A DNA stretch of 64,000 nucleotides from assembly GCA_900544365.1 (NCBI GenBank), contig UQVF01000004.1:14882-78881 (forward strand). The letters run 5' to 3'. This stretch comes from an uncultured Veillonella sp. (GTDB taxonomy: Bacteria; Bacillota; Negativicutes; Veillonellales; Veillonellaceae). The notes beneath the pieces are model-generated. The model did no database searches and was not told the DNA's origin. It saw only the letters and a program-made list of their open reading frames with translations. Of the stretch, positions 43,037 to 53,521 are shown one piece after another. How positions within the stretch are numbered: position 1 is the first letter of the stretch; every line of letters starts with the position of its first letter. Made by a program: the position numbers and the translations under genes.

Positions 43037-46000
43037 ATGATGGAAATAAGTACCATTGCAAAACAACATGAGGAGCAGCGCCATTTGGAAGTGAATGGTT
43101 TGTATAGTTCCCAGTTTGAAAAAGATGCGTGCGGCATGGGATTTGTGGTGAATATTAAAGGTAAAAAATCTCACGATATCATCGACGATGGCTTGCGTAT
43201 TCTTGAGCGTTTAGAGCACCGTGGTGGTGCTGGCGCCGATAAGGATACGGGCGATGGAGCAGGTATCTTAGTACAAATTCCACATGACTTTTTCCGCCGT
43301 GAGTGCGAAGTGTTAGGTATCCATTTACCACCGGCAGGCGACTACGGTGTGGGTATGGTTTTTGCTCACAAGTACGAAACATTACGGAATGAGCAAAAGC
43401 GCATTCTAGAAGAGGTGGTTCGTGAAGAAGGCCAAATCGTATTAGGCTGGCGTGAAGTGCCGGTAGATTCTACGGCAGTTGGTCATGAGGCAGCCTTGAT
43501 TCGTCCTTGGATGATCCAAATCCTCATTGGTAAAGGTCCAGATGTGACAAACCAAGCGGAGTTTGAACGCAAATTATATATGATTCGTAAAATTGCAGAA
43601 AAACGTATCGTCCCATTGAGTAAAGAAATGAGCAGCGATTTTTACATTGCTTCCTTGTCGTCTAAAACCATTGTTTACAAAGGTATGTTGACGCCAGTGC
43701 AATTACGAAATTTTTACCTAGATTTGAACGATTTAGATTTCACTTCTGCCTTAGCGATGGTCCATTCTCGTTTCAGTACGAATACATTCCCAAGCTGGGC
43801 ACGGGCCCATCCTAACCGGTATTTAGTACATAATGGAGAAATCAACACCATCCGTGGTAATGTAAACTGGATCAATGCTCGTGAAGGAAAAGCAGAATCT
43901 CCATTATTCCCAGATATTAAAAAAGTATTCCCTGTTGTTGATGATACAGGGTCTGATTCTGCTATGTTCGACAATACTCTTGAGTTCTTACACATGACAG
44001 GCCGTAGCTTGCCACATGCGATTATGATGATGATTCCAGAACCATGGGAACGCAATACGTTGATGAGCCAAGAAAAGCATGATTTCTACGAGTTTAATAG
44101 TTTCATGATGGAACCATGGGATGGTCCAGCAGCTATGGGCTTTACCGATGGTACTGTTATCGGTGGTGTCTTGGACAGAAATGGCTTACGTCCTGCACGT
44201 TATTATGTGACTGCTGACGATCGCGTGATTATGGCATCTGAAGTAGGCGTAGTGAACGAAGCGGACGATATGATTCGTGCCAAAGGTCGCTTAGAGCCAG
44301 GTAAAATGCTATTAATCGACACAGAAGAAGGTCGTATCATTTCTGATGAAGAAATCAAGCAACGAGTGGCTACCGAATTGCCGTACCATGAATGGGTAAA
44401 AGAGCATGTCATTCACTTGTCGGAAATTCAACAAGCTACGGAAGATAGCATCCCAGAAGTGGGCGACTTGTTCATGCAACAACAAGTATTCGGCTATACT
44501 CAAGAAGATTTGGTGCGTATGATTATCCCTATGGCGAAAGATGGTAAAGATCCAGTAGGATCCATGGGTGCCGATGCACCGCTTGCAATCTTGTCCGATA
44601 AACCGCAAATGTTGTACTCCTATTTTAAACAACTATTTGCGCAGGTAACGAATCCACCAATCGATGCCATCCGCGAAGAAATGGTGACATCTACACGAGT
44701 GATGCTTGGCAATAGCGGTAACTTGACGGACCCTAATAAAGTGGGCACCTATGCCGTATCTATGCGAACTCCGATTATGACGAACCAAGAATTGGCAAGT
44801 ATTAAACAATTGGATTGCCGTCGTATGAAATCGGTGACCTTATCCATCTTGTTTGACCCTGCCAAAGGTGCGGAAGGCATGAAAGAAGCCTTAGACCGTT
44901 TGTGCAAAGATGCAGAGGAAGCAGCTCGCACTGACCAAAATGTGTTGATTTTGTCTGACCGTGGCGTGGACGAACATCATGCGCCAATCCCTGCGTTATT
45001 GGCAGTGGCAGCGGTGCACAATCACTTGATTAACACTGTGCTACGCACAGAAATGGGCTTAATCTTAGAATCCGGGGAACCTCGTGAAGTGCATCATTTC
45101 TGTACACTCTTAGGCTATGGTGTAACGGCCATCAATCCATACGTGGCGTTAGCAACGGTTCGTGAGCTACAAGCCACAAACCGCTTGGGTAACCTCACAC
45201 CAGAGGAAGCAGAAGCCAATTACATCAAGGCCTCAGTGTCTGGCATTATGAAAGTCATGTCGAAAATGGGTATTTCCACTGTACGCAGTTACCATGGTGC
45301 GCAAATCTTTGAGGCATTGGGATTGAATACGAACTTTATTAGCACGTACTTCCCTAACACACCGACACGCATTGGCGGTATCGGTTTAGGTGGCGTAGCT
45401 CATGAAACATTAGAACGATTCCAACGAGCTTTCAAAGAGGATGTGAAAGTCCTAGAACCAGGCGGTTGGTACGGCCCAATGAAAGATGGGGAAGAGCATT
45501 TATTCAATCCAGATACGATTAAGTTGTTGCAAACATCCTTGATTGAAGGGGATTACAATATCTATAGAGAATACTCCAAAATGATTCGTGAAGATTACCA
45601 TGTGACTTTACGTAGTTTGATGGAATTGAACTTCCCAGTGGGCGGTGGCATTCCTGTGGAAGAAGTAGAACCAGTGGAAGACATTGTGAAACGCTTCAAA
45701 GTGGGCGCTATGAGTTATGGTGCTATCAGTAAAGAGGCGCACGAAGCCATTGCGATTGCTATGAACCGCTTAGGATCTACATCGAACTCTGGAGAAGGTG
45801 GCGAAGACACAAGTCGTTTTGTTCTTGATGCCAATGGAGATAATCGTAATAGTGAGGTCAAACAAATTGCATCCGGTCGTTTTGGGGTGACTACGAATTA
45901 CTTGGTGCATGCAAAAGAATTGCAAATCAAATGTGCGCAAGGGGCGAAACCAGGTGAAGGTGGCCAGTTACCAGGCAAAAAAGTATATCCAGAGATTGCG

Positions 46001-47623
46001 AAAGCCCGTCACTCCACACCAGGGGTAGAGCTAGTATCCCCTCCACCACATCACGATATTTATTCTATCGAAGACTTGGCAGAGTTGATTTATGACTTGA
46101 AATGTGTCAACCCAAGTGCAGCGATTTCCGTGAAATTGACTTCAGAAGCTGGGGTAGGTACCATTGCCGCAGGGGTAGCGAAAGCAAAAGCAGATAGTAT
46201 CCTTATCTCCGGCTATGATGGTGGTACGGGAGCAGCAGGTCGTACGTCTGTGAAACATGCGGGCGTGCCATGGGAATTGGGGCTTTCAGAAACGCATCAA
46301 ACCTTGATGTTGAACCGTTTGCGTGACCGTGTGCAACTGGAAGTAGATAGTAAGCTCATGACTGGCTATGATGTGGCTATCGCAGCCTTGCTAGGGGCAG
46401 AATTATTCGGATTTGGTACCTTGCCATTAGTGGCAGTAGGTTGTCGCATGGCACGGGTTTGTCATATGAATACATGTCCGTATGGCGTGGCGACACAAGA
46501 TGAAAAATTGCGTGCTAAATTTACAGGTAAACCAGAATATGTGGAAAACTTGATGAAGTTCATTGCCCAAGAATTGCGCGAAATCATGGCTCGTTTAGGT
46601 ATCCGCAGTGTGCGTGAATTAGTAGGCCGTATCGACTTAGTGCGCCAACGTTCCCAAGACGATAATTTCAAGTTGTCTCGTGTGGACTTGAAGCGAATCT
46701 TGTTCAAACCATATACAGATGCCTCTGTGGGTCATTTGCACAGCATTGACCAAGACCATGAATTGGAACGTACATTGGATATGAAAAAATTACTTCGCAT
46801 GTGCCGTCCTGCTTTGGATGAACAAAAACCAATTCGTGCTAAGTTGGCTATTAGCAATGTGAATCGAGTAGTAGGCACCTTGGTTGGTGGCGAAGTGGTT
46901 CGTCGTTACGGTGAAGCGGGATTGCCAGATAACACCATTAAATTGAACTTCGTTGGTTCTGCCGGTCAAAGTTTTGGTGCTTTTATTCCGAACGGTATGA
47001 CATTAGAACTGGAAGGGGATGCAAATGACTACCTTGGCAAAGGTTTGTCCGGTGGTACGATCATTGCATATCCACCAAAAGCAGCGACCTATGAAGCTCA
47101 TGAAAATATCTTAATCGGCAACGTGGCATTCTATGGTGCTACCTCTGGAGCTGCCTATATCAATGGCGTGGCTGGGGAACGATTCTGCGTTCGTAACAGT
47201 GGTATTACCGCCGTTGTAGAAGGTGTGGGTGACCACGGTTGTGAATATATGACAGGTGGTGAGGTCCTTGTTCTTGGCCGTGTAGGTCGTAACTTCGGTG
47301 CCGGCATGTCTGGTGGCTATGCGTATGTGCTCGACTTAGATGGACGCTACTGCAATACAGGACTTGTGGAACTCCGCAAAACTAGTGAAAATGACCTAGC
47401 ACGAATCCATGAGTTAGTACAACAACATGTATTGCATACGAATTCCAAACAAGGTCGCCATATACTAGAAAACTGGGTATTGTACAAAGATCGCTTTACA
47501 AAAATCGTGCCAACCGCTTATGAAGAAATGCAACAAAGCATTGCTCACTTCCAAGGCGAAGGTATGGCATTAGAAGAAGCGCAGCTAGCGGCATTTAAAG
47601 CGAAATATATGAGTGGAAAATAG
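43037..47623 (+). CDS. gltB: Glutamate synthase large subunit
   Basis: Makes two glutamates from glutamine and 2-oxoglutarate. The 1528-residue protein has the N-terminal glutaminase domain (DACGMGFVVNIKG, in which Cys is the nucleophile after removal of a short propeptide of about 30 residues), the central domain, the FMN-binding synthase domain (GAMSYGAISKEAHEAIAIAM, GEGGQLPGKKVYPEIAKAR), the 3Fe-4S cysteines in MARVCHMNTCPYGVAT, and the C-terminal GXGXG-repeat domain (GLSGGTIIAYPP, GEVLVLGRVGRNFGAGMSGG). I used the ATG behind ACAGGAGGAG; an ORF extension of 30 codons upstream has no such site. The small subunit gltD is not adjacent. Confidence 0.95.
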   Translation: MMEISTIAKQHEEQRHLEVNGLYSSQFEKDACGMGFVVNIKGKKSHDIIDDGLRILERLEHRGGAGADKDTGDGAGILVQIPHDFFRRECEVLGIHLPPAGDYGVGMVFAHKYETLRNEQKRILEEVVREEGQIVLGWREVPVDSTAVGHEAALIRPWMIQILIGKGPDVTNQAEFERKLYMIRKIAEKRIVPLSKEMSSDFYIASLSSKTIVYKGMLTPVQLRNFYLDLNDLDFTSALAMVHSRFSTNTFPSWARAHPNRYLVHNGEINTIRGNVNWINAREGKAESPLFPDIKKVFPVVDDTGSDSAMFDNTLEFLHMTGRSLPHAIMMMIPEPWERNTLMSQEKHDFYEFNSFMMEPWDGPAAMGFTDGTVIGGVLDRNGLRPARYYVTADDRVIMASEVGVVNEADDMIRAKGRLEPGKMLLIDTEEGRIISDEEIKQRVATELPYHEWVKEHVIHLSEIQQATEDSIPEVGDLFMQQQVFGYTQEDLVRMIIPMAKDGKDPVGSMGADAPLAILSDKPQMLYSYFKQLFAQVTNPPIDAIREEMVTSTRVMLGNSGNLTDPNKVGTYAVSMRTPIMTNQELASIKQLDCRRMKSVTLSILFDPAKGAEGMKEALDRLCKDAEEAARTDQNVLILSDRGVDEHHAPIPALLAVAAVHNHLINTVLRTEMGLILESGEPREVHHFCTLLGYGVTAINPYVALATVRELQATNRLGNLTPEEAEANYIKASVSGIMKVMSKMGISTVRSYHGAQIFEALGLNTNFISTYFPNTPTRIGGIGLGGVAHETLERFQRAFKEDVKVLEPGGWYGPMKDGEEHLFNPDTIKLLQTSLIEGDYNIYREYSKMIREDYHVTLRSLMELNFPVGGGIPVEEVEPVEDIVKRFKVGAMSYGAISKEAHEAIAIAMNRLGSTSNSGEGGEDTSRFVLDANGDNRNSEVKQIASGRFGVTTNYLVHAKELQIKCAQGAKPGEGGQLPGKKVYPEIAKARHSTPGVELVSPPPHHDIYSIEDLAELIYDLKCVNPSAAISVKLTSEAGVGTIAAGVAKAKADSILISGYDGGTGAAGRTSVKHAGVPWELGLSETHQTLMLNRLRDRVQLEVDSKLMTGYDVAIAALLGAELFGFGTLPLVAVGCRMARVCHMNTCPYGVATQDEKLRAKFTGKPEYVENLMKFIAQELREIMARLGIRSVRELVGRIDLVRQRSQDDNFKLSRVDLKRILFKPYTDASVGHLHSIDQDHELERTLDMKKLLRMCRPALDEQKPIRAKLAISNVNRVVGTLVGGEVVRRYGEAGLPDNTIKLNFVGSAGQSFGAFIPNGMTLELEGDANDYLGKGLSGGTIIAYPPKAATYEAHENILIGNVAFYGATSGAAYINGVAGERFCVRNSGITAVVEGVGDHGCEYMTGGEVLVLGRVGRNFGAGMSGGYAYVLDLDGRYCNTGLVELRKTSENDLARIHELVQQHVLHTNSKQGRHILENWVLYKDRFTKIVPTAYEEMQQSIAHFQGEGMALEEAQLAAFKAKYMSGK

Positions 47624-47683
47624 GATTGTTATTAATAGGTATCTATGGCAGAAATTTGCACTCTAATTGAATAGTAACTAAGA

Positions 47684-47724
47684 AAAGAGGAATGGAACTG
47701 ATGATTCAGAACCATTCCTCTTTC
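47684..47724 (+). terminator. Terminator of gltB
   Basis: A perfect 12-bp stem AAAGAGGAATGG / CCATTCCTCTTT. The 400 bases up to the receptor gene hold a likely promoter (TTGACT with TATAGT, 17-base spacer, near 47923-47951) but no gene. Confidence 0.85.
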
Positions 47725-48129
47725 GTTGTGGAGTTCATAGGTATATGGTTGTGATAGAATCAGCAAACGGCCCCTTTGTAAATAGAAGTTTTTGATATAT
47801 ATACTCAATATGGTGTGAATGTCGATGCCTATCTGAAATTTATATTACATATATAAATATTGATATAACACAGAAAGGTGATTGGTATATATGATAAATA
47901 TGAAGAAAAGATGAAGAAATTATTGACTTTTATTTTCAATATAGATATAGTTAACATAAGGATGTTGCAAAGGTTTACAATAGATGAGTAAAAGTGTGTG
48001 TAGGTAATAAATTGGTTTCTTTCACTTGTAATAGTAGTCAAACCTTGCGATGCATCATAATGTAGTATATAGATATGTGTGTGTCTGTATGCGAATAAAC
48101 TTATTTTTGAAAGACTATGAGGTGTTAGG

Positions 48130-51100
48130 ATGTATCAAAGAAAGACAGGTAAGCACCTACTATTATACGGTGCTATTATGACATGGATGGGTTTGTTCTA
48201 TGGCGTAGCAGCGGAGAATGCCGTATATGTAGAAGCGGATCGATTAAAAGCAGCTGAGCAGTATGAGACTCAGCATACAACGATTATTACGCAAAAAGAC
48301 ATTGAAGCGAAACAGGCTAAAAATGTGGAAGATGTGGTTTTCCATGAAACGGGCGTGTCTCGTACAGTGGATGCGATGGGTCGTGTGGGTGTGTCTATTC
48401 GTGGTGCCGACCCACGTCATACATTAATTTTAATTGATGGACAACCAGCTATCGGTGAGTTTGCTAAATATGCAGGGCAAGGTGATGAATTGATGCGTCT
48501 AGGAACGGAAAACTTAGATCATATTGAAGTTGTACAAGGGGCAGCTTCCGCGAAGTATGGTTCTGGTGCTATTGGTGGTGTTATCAATGTAGTCACAAAG
48601 AAACCGACAAAAACGAGTGGTCTTCAGTTCAATGTAGAGTCTTTGCGTACTAAAGGTGACAAAGGGCCTATGCCATACTCTAACTTCTTCATGCGTGCTG
48701 ACACAGGAAAAATTGGTAACATTAATATGGCCATTTATGGTAGCAAACGTGATGTGTTAACAGTGTATACAGCAAATCCAAGAAAATCGGTGGAATTAGC
48801 CCATGATGACATGACTGTTTTTAATAAAAACTCTTTGCGCTATTATGGTGAACAATCCAATATCGGTATGAGTACGCATTGGGATGCAAATAAAAATCAT
48901 AGTGTAGATATTCGTGTGGATCAACATACAGAAAATCTACATCGTTTTAATAAAGGGTCTAACTCTTTAATGGCTCCTGAAGTGCAGTTCAAACGAAGCA
49001 TTAAACGAAATCAATACAGTATTGGTTGGCATGCGAAAAATCAAGAGAAAATTAATTGGGATGTAGAGGTAAACTACGCTAAATTGAAGGAAAATGATAT
49101 TACCTTAACGAATACAGTAGGTCATGTACCGTTCTTTGGTGCTAATGAATTGAACCAAGTAGATACGATCGACCATTCCCAATTAGATATGCATTCGGAC
49201 TTTCATATTAACGTCAATGACAACCACTATGTGAATGCTGGATTTGGTATTAAAAAAGAAAAAGGTAGTGGTAGCCGTTTAAAAAGCGCTCCTAAGACAT
49301 CAAAAATGTTTATCAATCCTTGGGACTATGATAAACATTTACGGGAAGACCCAACTACGCATGAAGTATCCTCTCGTGTAGAAGACTATCCAATTGAAAA
49401 GGATAAGGATGGCACGCCATATTGGAATCGTTTGAAAGAATGGTATGGTTATGAAAAAGGTGTGCAAGGCAAGGAGTATTTGCCATCTTTTACTTACGAA
49501 GAGTTTTTCAGTCAAGAGCATGCCTTTGATTTAGTGGACACAGTGCCAAAAGAAATCGAAGGTTCTCATATGAATAGTAATAACCGTATTTCCTATTTCT
49601 TGGATCATACTACATCGGAAACAAGAGATCGCTTTAATCAATTAGTAGATAAGTTATATGAACAAAATCCAGAGATTAAAGCGGCCAATGCTAGTGAGTC
49701 TCGTGTGCGACAAAGTGCCATCGTATATTACTACTATACAGGCAAGCCGATGGTTATCAACGGTAAATCTTACGATGTGAAGTTGAATAATGTACAATTC
49801 AAAAAAGGCGATGCCCTACATAATCGTGTCACTGTAGGTCAAGCAGAAATTCAAAAAGAATATGTATATGTACAAGATGATTGGCAAGTCAATAAAAATA
49901 CGACCATTACACCAATTGTACGTCTTGATCATAGCAACTTATTTGGTAGTAATTTGACGTTCAATGTAGGTATGTTACACAATGTGGGCGGCAATGTACA
50001 TAAACGGTTAAAAGCCAATGTAGGTACTAGTTACAACGAACCAGGCATGGGTGAATTGTACTATAACTGGGAAATGTATGCTGGTAATCCATTGAGCGGT
50101 GGTCTTGGTGGTGGTACTGCAAGAATGGGTTGGTACTGGGTTGGCAATCCTGACTTAAAACCTGAAAAATCCATTAATGTAGACTTAGGATGGGAATATG
50201 AAAATAAGAAAACATCCTATCGGACTAGTGCATTCCACAATAATATCAACAATTATCATTCCATTTACTTCACAGGTTACTTATTAGATTTCTATCCAGA
50301 ATATAATGAAAAAACACATTTAGGCTCTGAAAAATATCAACATTCCCCGGATATGATTTATAGCTTTAAAAATATTGGTAAAGTATCCATTACGGGTCTT
50401 CAAGCAGAAGTGAAACATAATTTTAATAAAAAATGGTCCAGTAAATTAGGATATACTTTCTTGCATACAGTGAATAAATCAGACCCTACTTTGCCAAAAC
50501 AATTATTGGATAAACCAAAACATAAAATTGATATAGGCATTAATTACGATAATAAAGATTCAGGTGTATATGCCTCCTTGTATGGCAATCTATATGTGAA
50601 GATGCTAGATAGTCGTTCTTTAGCAGGGAATGGTAATTTTATTGACTCCTATGGACCAGCAGACAATGAAAATCCAAATATTTCTCATATTGATACCTAC
50701 TTTAAAGAAGGTAAAAAACAAGAGTATCAATCAAAAACATATAGCGTATGGAATTTCATCGTTCAAAAATCTTGGGGCAATGATATCAAAGCATATATCG
50801 GTGTAGATAACTTGTTCAACTACCGAGATGATGACCGGGCAATGCAAGGTCGTGTATACCGTTTTGGCTTTAACTTTAAAGTGGGCAGTGACGGACATGT
50901 ACACAAAGTTTTGAAAGATCAAACAGGTAAAGAAGTAGCTACTATTGATTTAGGTCCAGTAGATTTTGATAAGTTTATTACCACACCATTCGAAGATATT
51001 AGTAGCTCTAAATTGCGCTTTGTAGGTGATTATGCTTGGCGTACTCATTACATGGAAGGTCAAAACCGTCCAGATGTAAGAACGACATTAACATCTGCTA

Positions 51101-53283
51101 TTGGTTCTGCGATGAAGAACATGGTGGATCCTTCTGAACATGGATGGGAACAAAAAGTGCAAGTTGGCATGGAAGGCCGTGTGAATGACAAGACGGCAGT
51201 GAAAGTCATCACTAGTGCTAGCGGTCATACAGGTCATGCCACAGAGGACAATGTAAAAACAAGTCGCGGTCTAAACAAAGTTAAATTAGAAGAGGCAAAT
51301 GTTACAAGAAAAGAAAAAGCTTGGGATTTCTCCGTTGGTCGTTTACCTGAGAAATTAGGGGAAACTGGCTATTGGTTCAATCAAACCTTTGATGGTGTGC
51401 GTGCCATTTGGACGAAAGATAATACGCAAGTTCGTGTCGGCTATGGTGATTTCTCTAGAAATACAGGCATTACGGATTCCGCGTATACGCAAATGTCCTA
51501 CAAAACTATGGAGCGTCCATTGACAGTGAATGAGTTCTTGAATAGTGTAGAAGGCTTGAAACTAACAAAACCATTTAAGCCAATGAACATAGCGGTTCGT
51601 GAAAAAGTGGGCGATGTGGCAGGTCAATACGAAACGATTCGTAAGTACTACAATTGGGCGAAACAAGCATATCCAAACTACTTGAAGTCTGAGGAAACAA
51701 AATATTATATTAGTATTCCAAAAGCTGTGTATGGCTATACAAAAACCTATGATCCAGCTACTGGAAAAGCATCTGAAAAAGTAGGTGAAGCAGGTGTTAA
51801 ATACCTAACAGAAACGGGTACGTATCCATTCTATAGTACAGATACGGATAAATATGCTACAGCGTCACAAACATTCCCTAGAACCATGTCAGCGGATTTA
51901 TACCCATCATTGAATAAAGATATTTTAGGATATAGCTATGACGATGATGCACCGATCCAAGGCAATGGCAGTGAATTTGTGAAAAAATTCTTGGCAGAGC
52001 GTGGAGCTACTTTAATCGAGCGGTATAATAAAAATATCAAAGAAGCTATCAAAAGTGCAGAAGATAGTGCCAAAGAAGAATATGGCTATGCAGTGGATGA
52101 TTTAAAATCTCATACAGCTTCTCGAGATGAAAAACAAAATGACTTAAATGCAGTAAATAAAAAATTGGCTGACTTTGTAGCAGCTAATCCAACAGTGACA
52201 GGGACACTAAAGGAATATAGAGCTAAAGATAGTGCTAATGGTACATTCACGGCTGCAGAAAAAGAGCATTTTGACTTACTGAAAAAACAGGATTTATCAT
52301 CTTGGCTTGTAGATTATTACAACGATAAAATTAAAGATGATATGGAGAATATCAACCGTCCTCCATTTACTGCTACCGATATCGTAGGTGGTACTGTGGA
52401 TGAAAAGGTGTTACGGGCAACTTTAGAAAAAGAAAATACATTGCCTGCTGACGGGGTGGACAACAAAGGACTAGTAGCACCAGTAGCAGCCTATGCGAAC
52501 AAAATCACTTCAGATTTACGATTCACTGAAAAAGGTAGTCTATTCCCTCGTGTACCATTAGGCGAAGCGACAGGCGTTGATGTATTACAACAAGGCTATG
52601 TTCTTGATCGCGCAGAAGTGCCAAGCATTAAACGAGCTTTCTTTGTGGAAGTAAAACAACAAGTTAAAAATAACTTGGGGTTATCTGCGTGGTACTTACA
52701 TTCTCAAGGCGGTCGCAATGTGGCATTTGAAACGGCTAAAGAAACAGCTGGTGTGAAAGGTAATGAAGTACATCGCTACAACAAAGTAGCCAATGTAGTA
52801 GCCGTAGGCGCTAGATATAATCTTGGTAACACAGCATTGTTATCTTTTGACTATGGTAAAAATATGTCATCTTTGGGTAAACACCTAAACGGCAATATGC
52901 AATATGACTATAATCAAGGTACGAATACATTTGCCTTGCTAGGTCATAGATTAGGAAAAACTCCTACATTCTGGGTATTGCGTGCTCAAATTGGTGCTGC
53001 AGATATCTACAGACCTCATACATGGTCTATGTATGCAGACTATAAACATTTCGAACATGGCTCCTTCTTCGGCGGTAATGGTACAAATGGTTTAACTGAC
53101 CGCTATTTAGATGGTATCCGAAGCTTTACTGTAGGTGGCTCTTATGTACCAACGAAAAATTGGTTAGTCGAAGCAAGTTACACATTCGGTGCGAAAGGTA
53201 TCGGTCAACGTGATACATTATTCGGACCAGAACGCTTTAACTTGGGCAACTACTCCACAGTACAAATGACGTATAAATTCTAA
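48130..53283 (+). CDS. TonB-dependent receptor with C-terminal second-barrel extension
   Basis: A 1717-residue outer-membrane protein, about 2.5 times the usual receptor length. Residues 1-29 form a signal peptide. Residues about 50-165 are a plug domain (ITQKDIEAKQAKNVEDVVFH, SIRGADPRHTLILIDGQPAI, EVVQGAASAKYGSGAIGGVI). A 22-strand-type barrel ends near residue 918 (YRFGFNFKV). After a linker, residues about 958-1717 look like a second, porin-like barrel starting KLRFVGDYAWRTHY and ending QMTYKF with a terminal Phe. A helical segment near 1290-1353 interrupts it. No frameshift or internal signal peptide was seen. It should import a metal complex such as a siderophore, haem or cobamide; the ligand is unknown. 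Confidence 0.9.
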   Translation: MYQRKTGKHLLLYGAIMTWMGLFYGVAAENAVYVEADRLKAAEQYETQHTTIITQKDIEAKQAKNVEDVVFHETGVSRTVDAMGRVGVSIRGADPRHTLILIDGQPAIGEFAKYAGQGDELMRLGTENLDHIEVVQGAASAKYGSGAIGGVINVVTKKPTKTSGLQFNVESLRTKGDKGPMPYSNFFMRADTGKIGNINMAIYGSKRDVLTVYTANPRKSVELAHDDMTVFNKNSLRYYGEQSNIGMSTHWDANKNHSVDIRVDQHTENLHRFNKGSNSLMAPEVQFKRSIKRNQYSIGWHAKNQEKINWDVEVNYAKLKENDITLTNTVGHVPFFGANELNQVDTIDHSQLDMHSDFHINVNDNHYVNAGFGIKKEKGSGSRLKSAPKTSKMFINPWDYDKHLREDPTTHEVSSRVEDYPIEKDKDGTPYWNRLKEWYGYEKGVQGKEYLPSFTYEEFFSQEHAFDLVDTVPKEIEGSHMNSNNRISYFLDHTTSETRDRFNQLVDKLYEQNPEIKAANASESRVRQSAIVYYYYTGKPMVINGKSYDVKLNNVQFKKGDALHNRVTVGQAEIQKEYVYVQDDWQVNKNTTITPIVRLDHSNLFGSNLTFNVGMLHNVGGNVHKRLKANVGTSYNEPGMGELYYNWEMYAGNPLSGGLGGGTARMGWYWVGNPDLKPEKSINVDLGWEYENKKTSYRTSAFHNNINNYHSIYFTGYLLDFYPEYNEKTHLGSEKYQHSPDMIYSFKNIGKVSITGLQAEVKHNFNKKWSSKLGYTFLHTVNKSDPTLPKQLLDKPKHKIDIGINYDNKDSGVYASLYGNLYVKMLDSRSLAGNGNFIDSYGPADNENPNISHIDTYFKEGKKQEYQSKTYSVWNFIVQKSWGNDIKAYIGVDNLFNYRDDDRAMQGRVYRFGFNFKVGSDGHVHKVLKDQTGKEVATIDLGPVDFDKFITTPFEDISSSKLRFVGDYAWRTHYMEGQNRPDVRTTLTSAIGSAMKNMVDPSEHGWEQKVQVGMEGRVNDKTAVKVITSASGHTGHATEDNVKTSRGLNKVKLEEANVTRKEKAWDFSVGRLPEKLGETGYWFNQTFDGVRAIWTKDNTQVRVGYGDFSRNTGITDSAYTQMSYKTMERPLTVNEFLNSVEGLKLTKPFKPMNIAVREKVGDVAGQYETIRKYYNWAKQAYPNYLKSEETKYYISIPKAVYGYTKTYDPATGKASEKVGEAGVKYLTETGTYPFYSTDTDKYATASQTFPRTMSADLYPSLNKDILGYSYDDDAPIQGNGSEFVKKFLAERGATLIERYNKNIKEAIKSAEDSAKEEYGYAVDDLKSHTASRDEKQNDLNAVNKKLADFVAANPTVTGTLKEYRAKDSANGTFTAAEKEHFDLLKKQDLSSWLVDYYNDKIKDDMENINRPPFTATDIVGGTVDEKVLRATLEKENTLPADGVDNKGLVAPVAAYANKITSDLRFTEKGSLFPRVPLGEATGVDVLQQGYVLDRAEVPSIKRAFFVEVKQQVKNNLGLSAWYLHSQGGRNVAFETAKETAGVKGNEVHRYNKVANVVAVGARYNLGNTALLSFDYGKNMSSLGKHLNGNMQYDYNQGTNTFALLGHRLGKTPTFWVLRAQIGAADIYRPHTWSMYADYKHFEHGSFFGGNGTNGLTDRYLDGIRSFTVGGSYVPTKNWLVEASYTFGAKGIGQRDTLFGPERFNLGNYSTVQMTYKF

Positions 53284-53359
53284 TGATGGTTATTAGATGT
53301 AGTTTACTTTGTTAAAATAAGTAAATTAATAGTCATAAGAAATAAGTTCTAAGCATAAA

Positions 53360-53396
53360 GAGGAACGTTGGTGATGTCAACGTTCCTCTATTTTTT
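53360..53396 (+). terminator. Terminator after the receptor gene
   Basis: GAGGAACGTTG pairs with CAACGTTCCTC, then a T-rich run. Confidence 0.9.
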
Positions 53397-53468
53397 GGTT
53401 CTATTATAAGTGTTGGATTATTTATATAAATGTAGACTATAGATTTGACACAAAAGTACTAAATATAG

Positions 53469-53493
53469 AAAAGGGTCCCATAAGGACCCTTTT
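53469..53493. terminator. Terminator after the GntR gene
   Basis: AAAAGGGTCC pairs with GGACCCTTTT in a 5-base loop; it ends the minus-strand ispE-gntR transcript and can work in both directions. Confidence 0.85.
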
Positions 53494-53521
53494 ATTTAAA
53501 TTATGATATGTGGAAGATATA

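Noticed and set aside
47820..48130. Fur box upstream of the TonB-dependent receptor
   Set aside because: AT-rich partial palindromes are present, but none comes near the GATAATGATTATC-type consensus.
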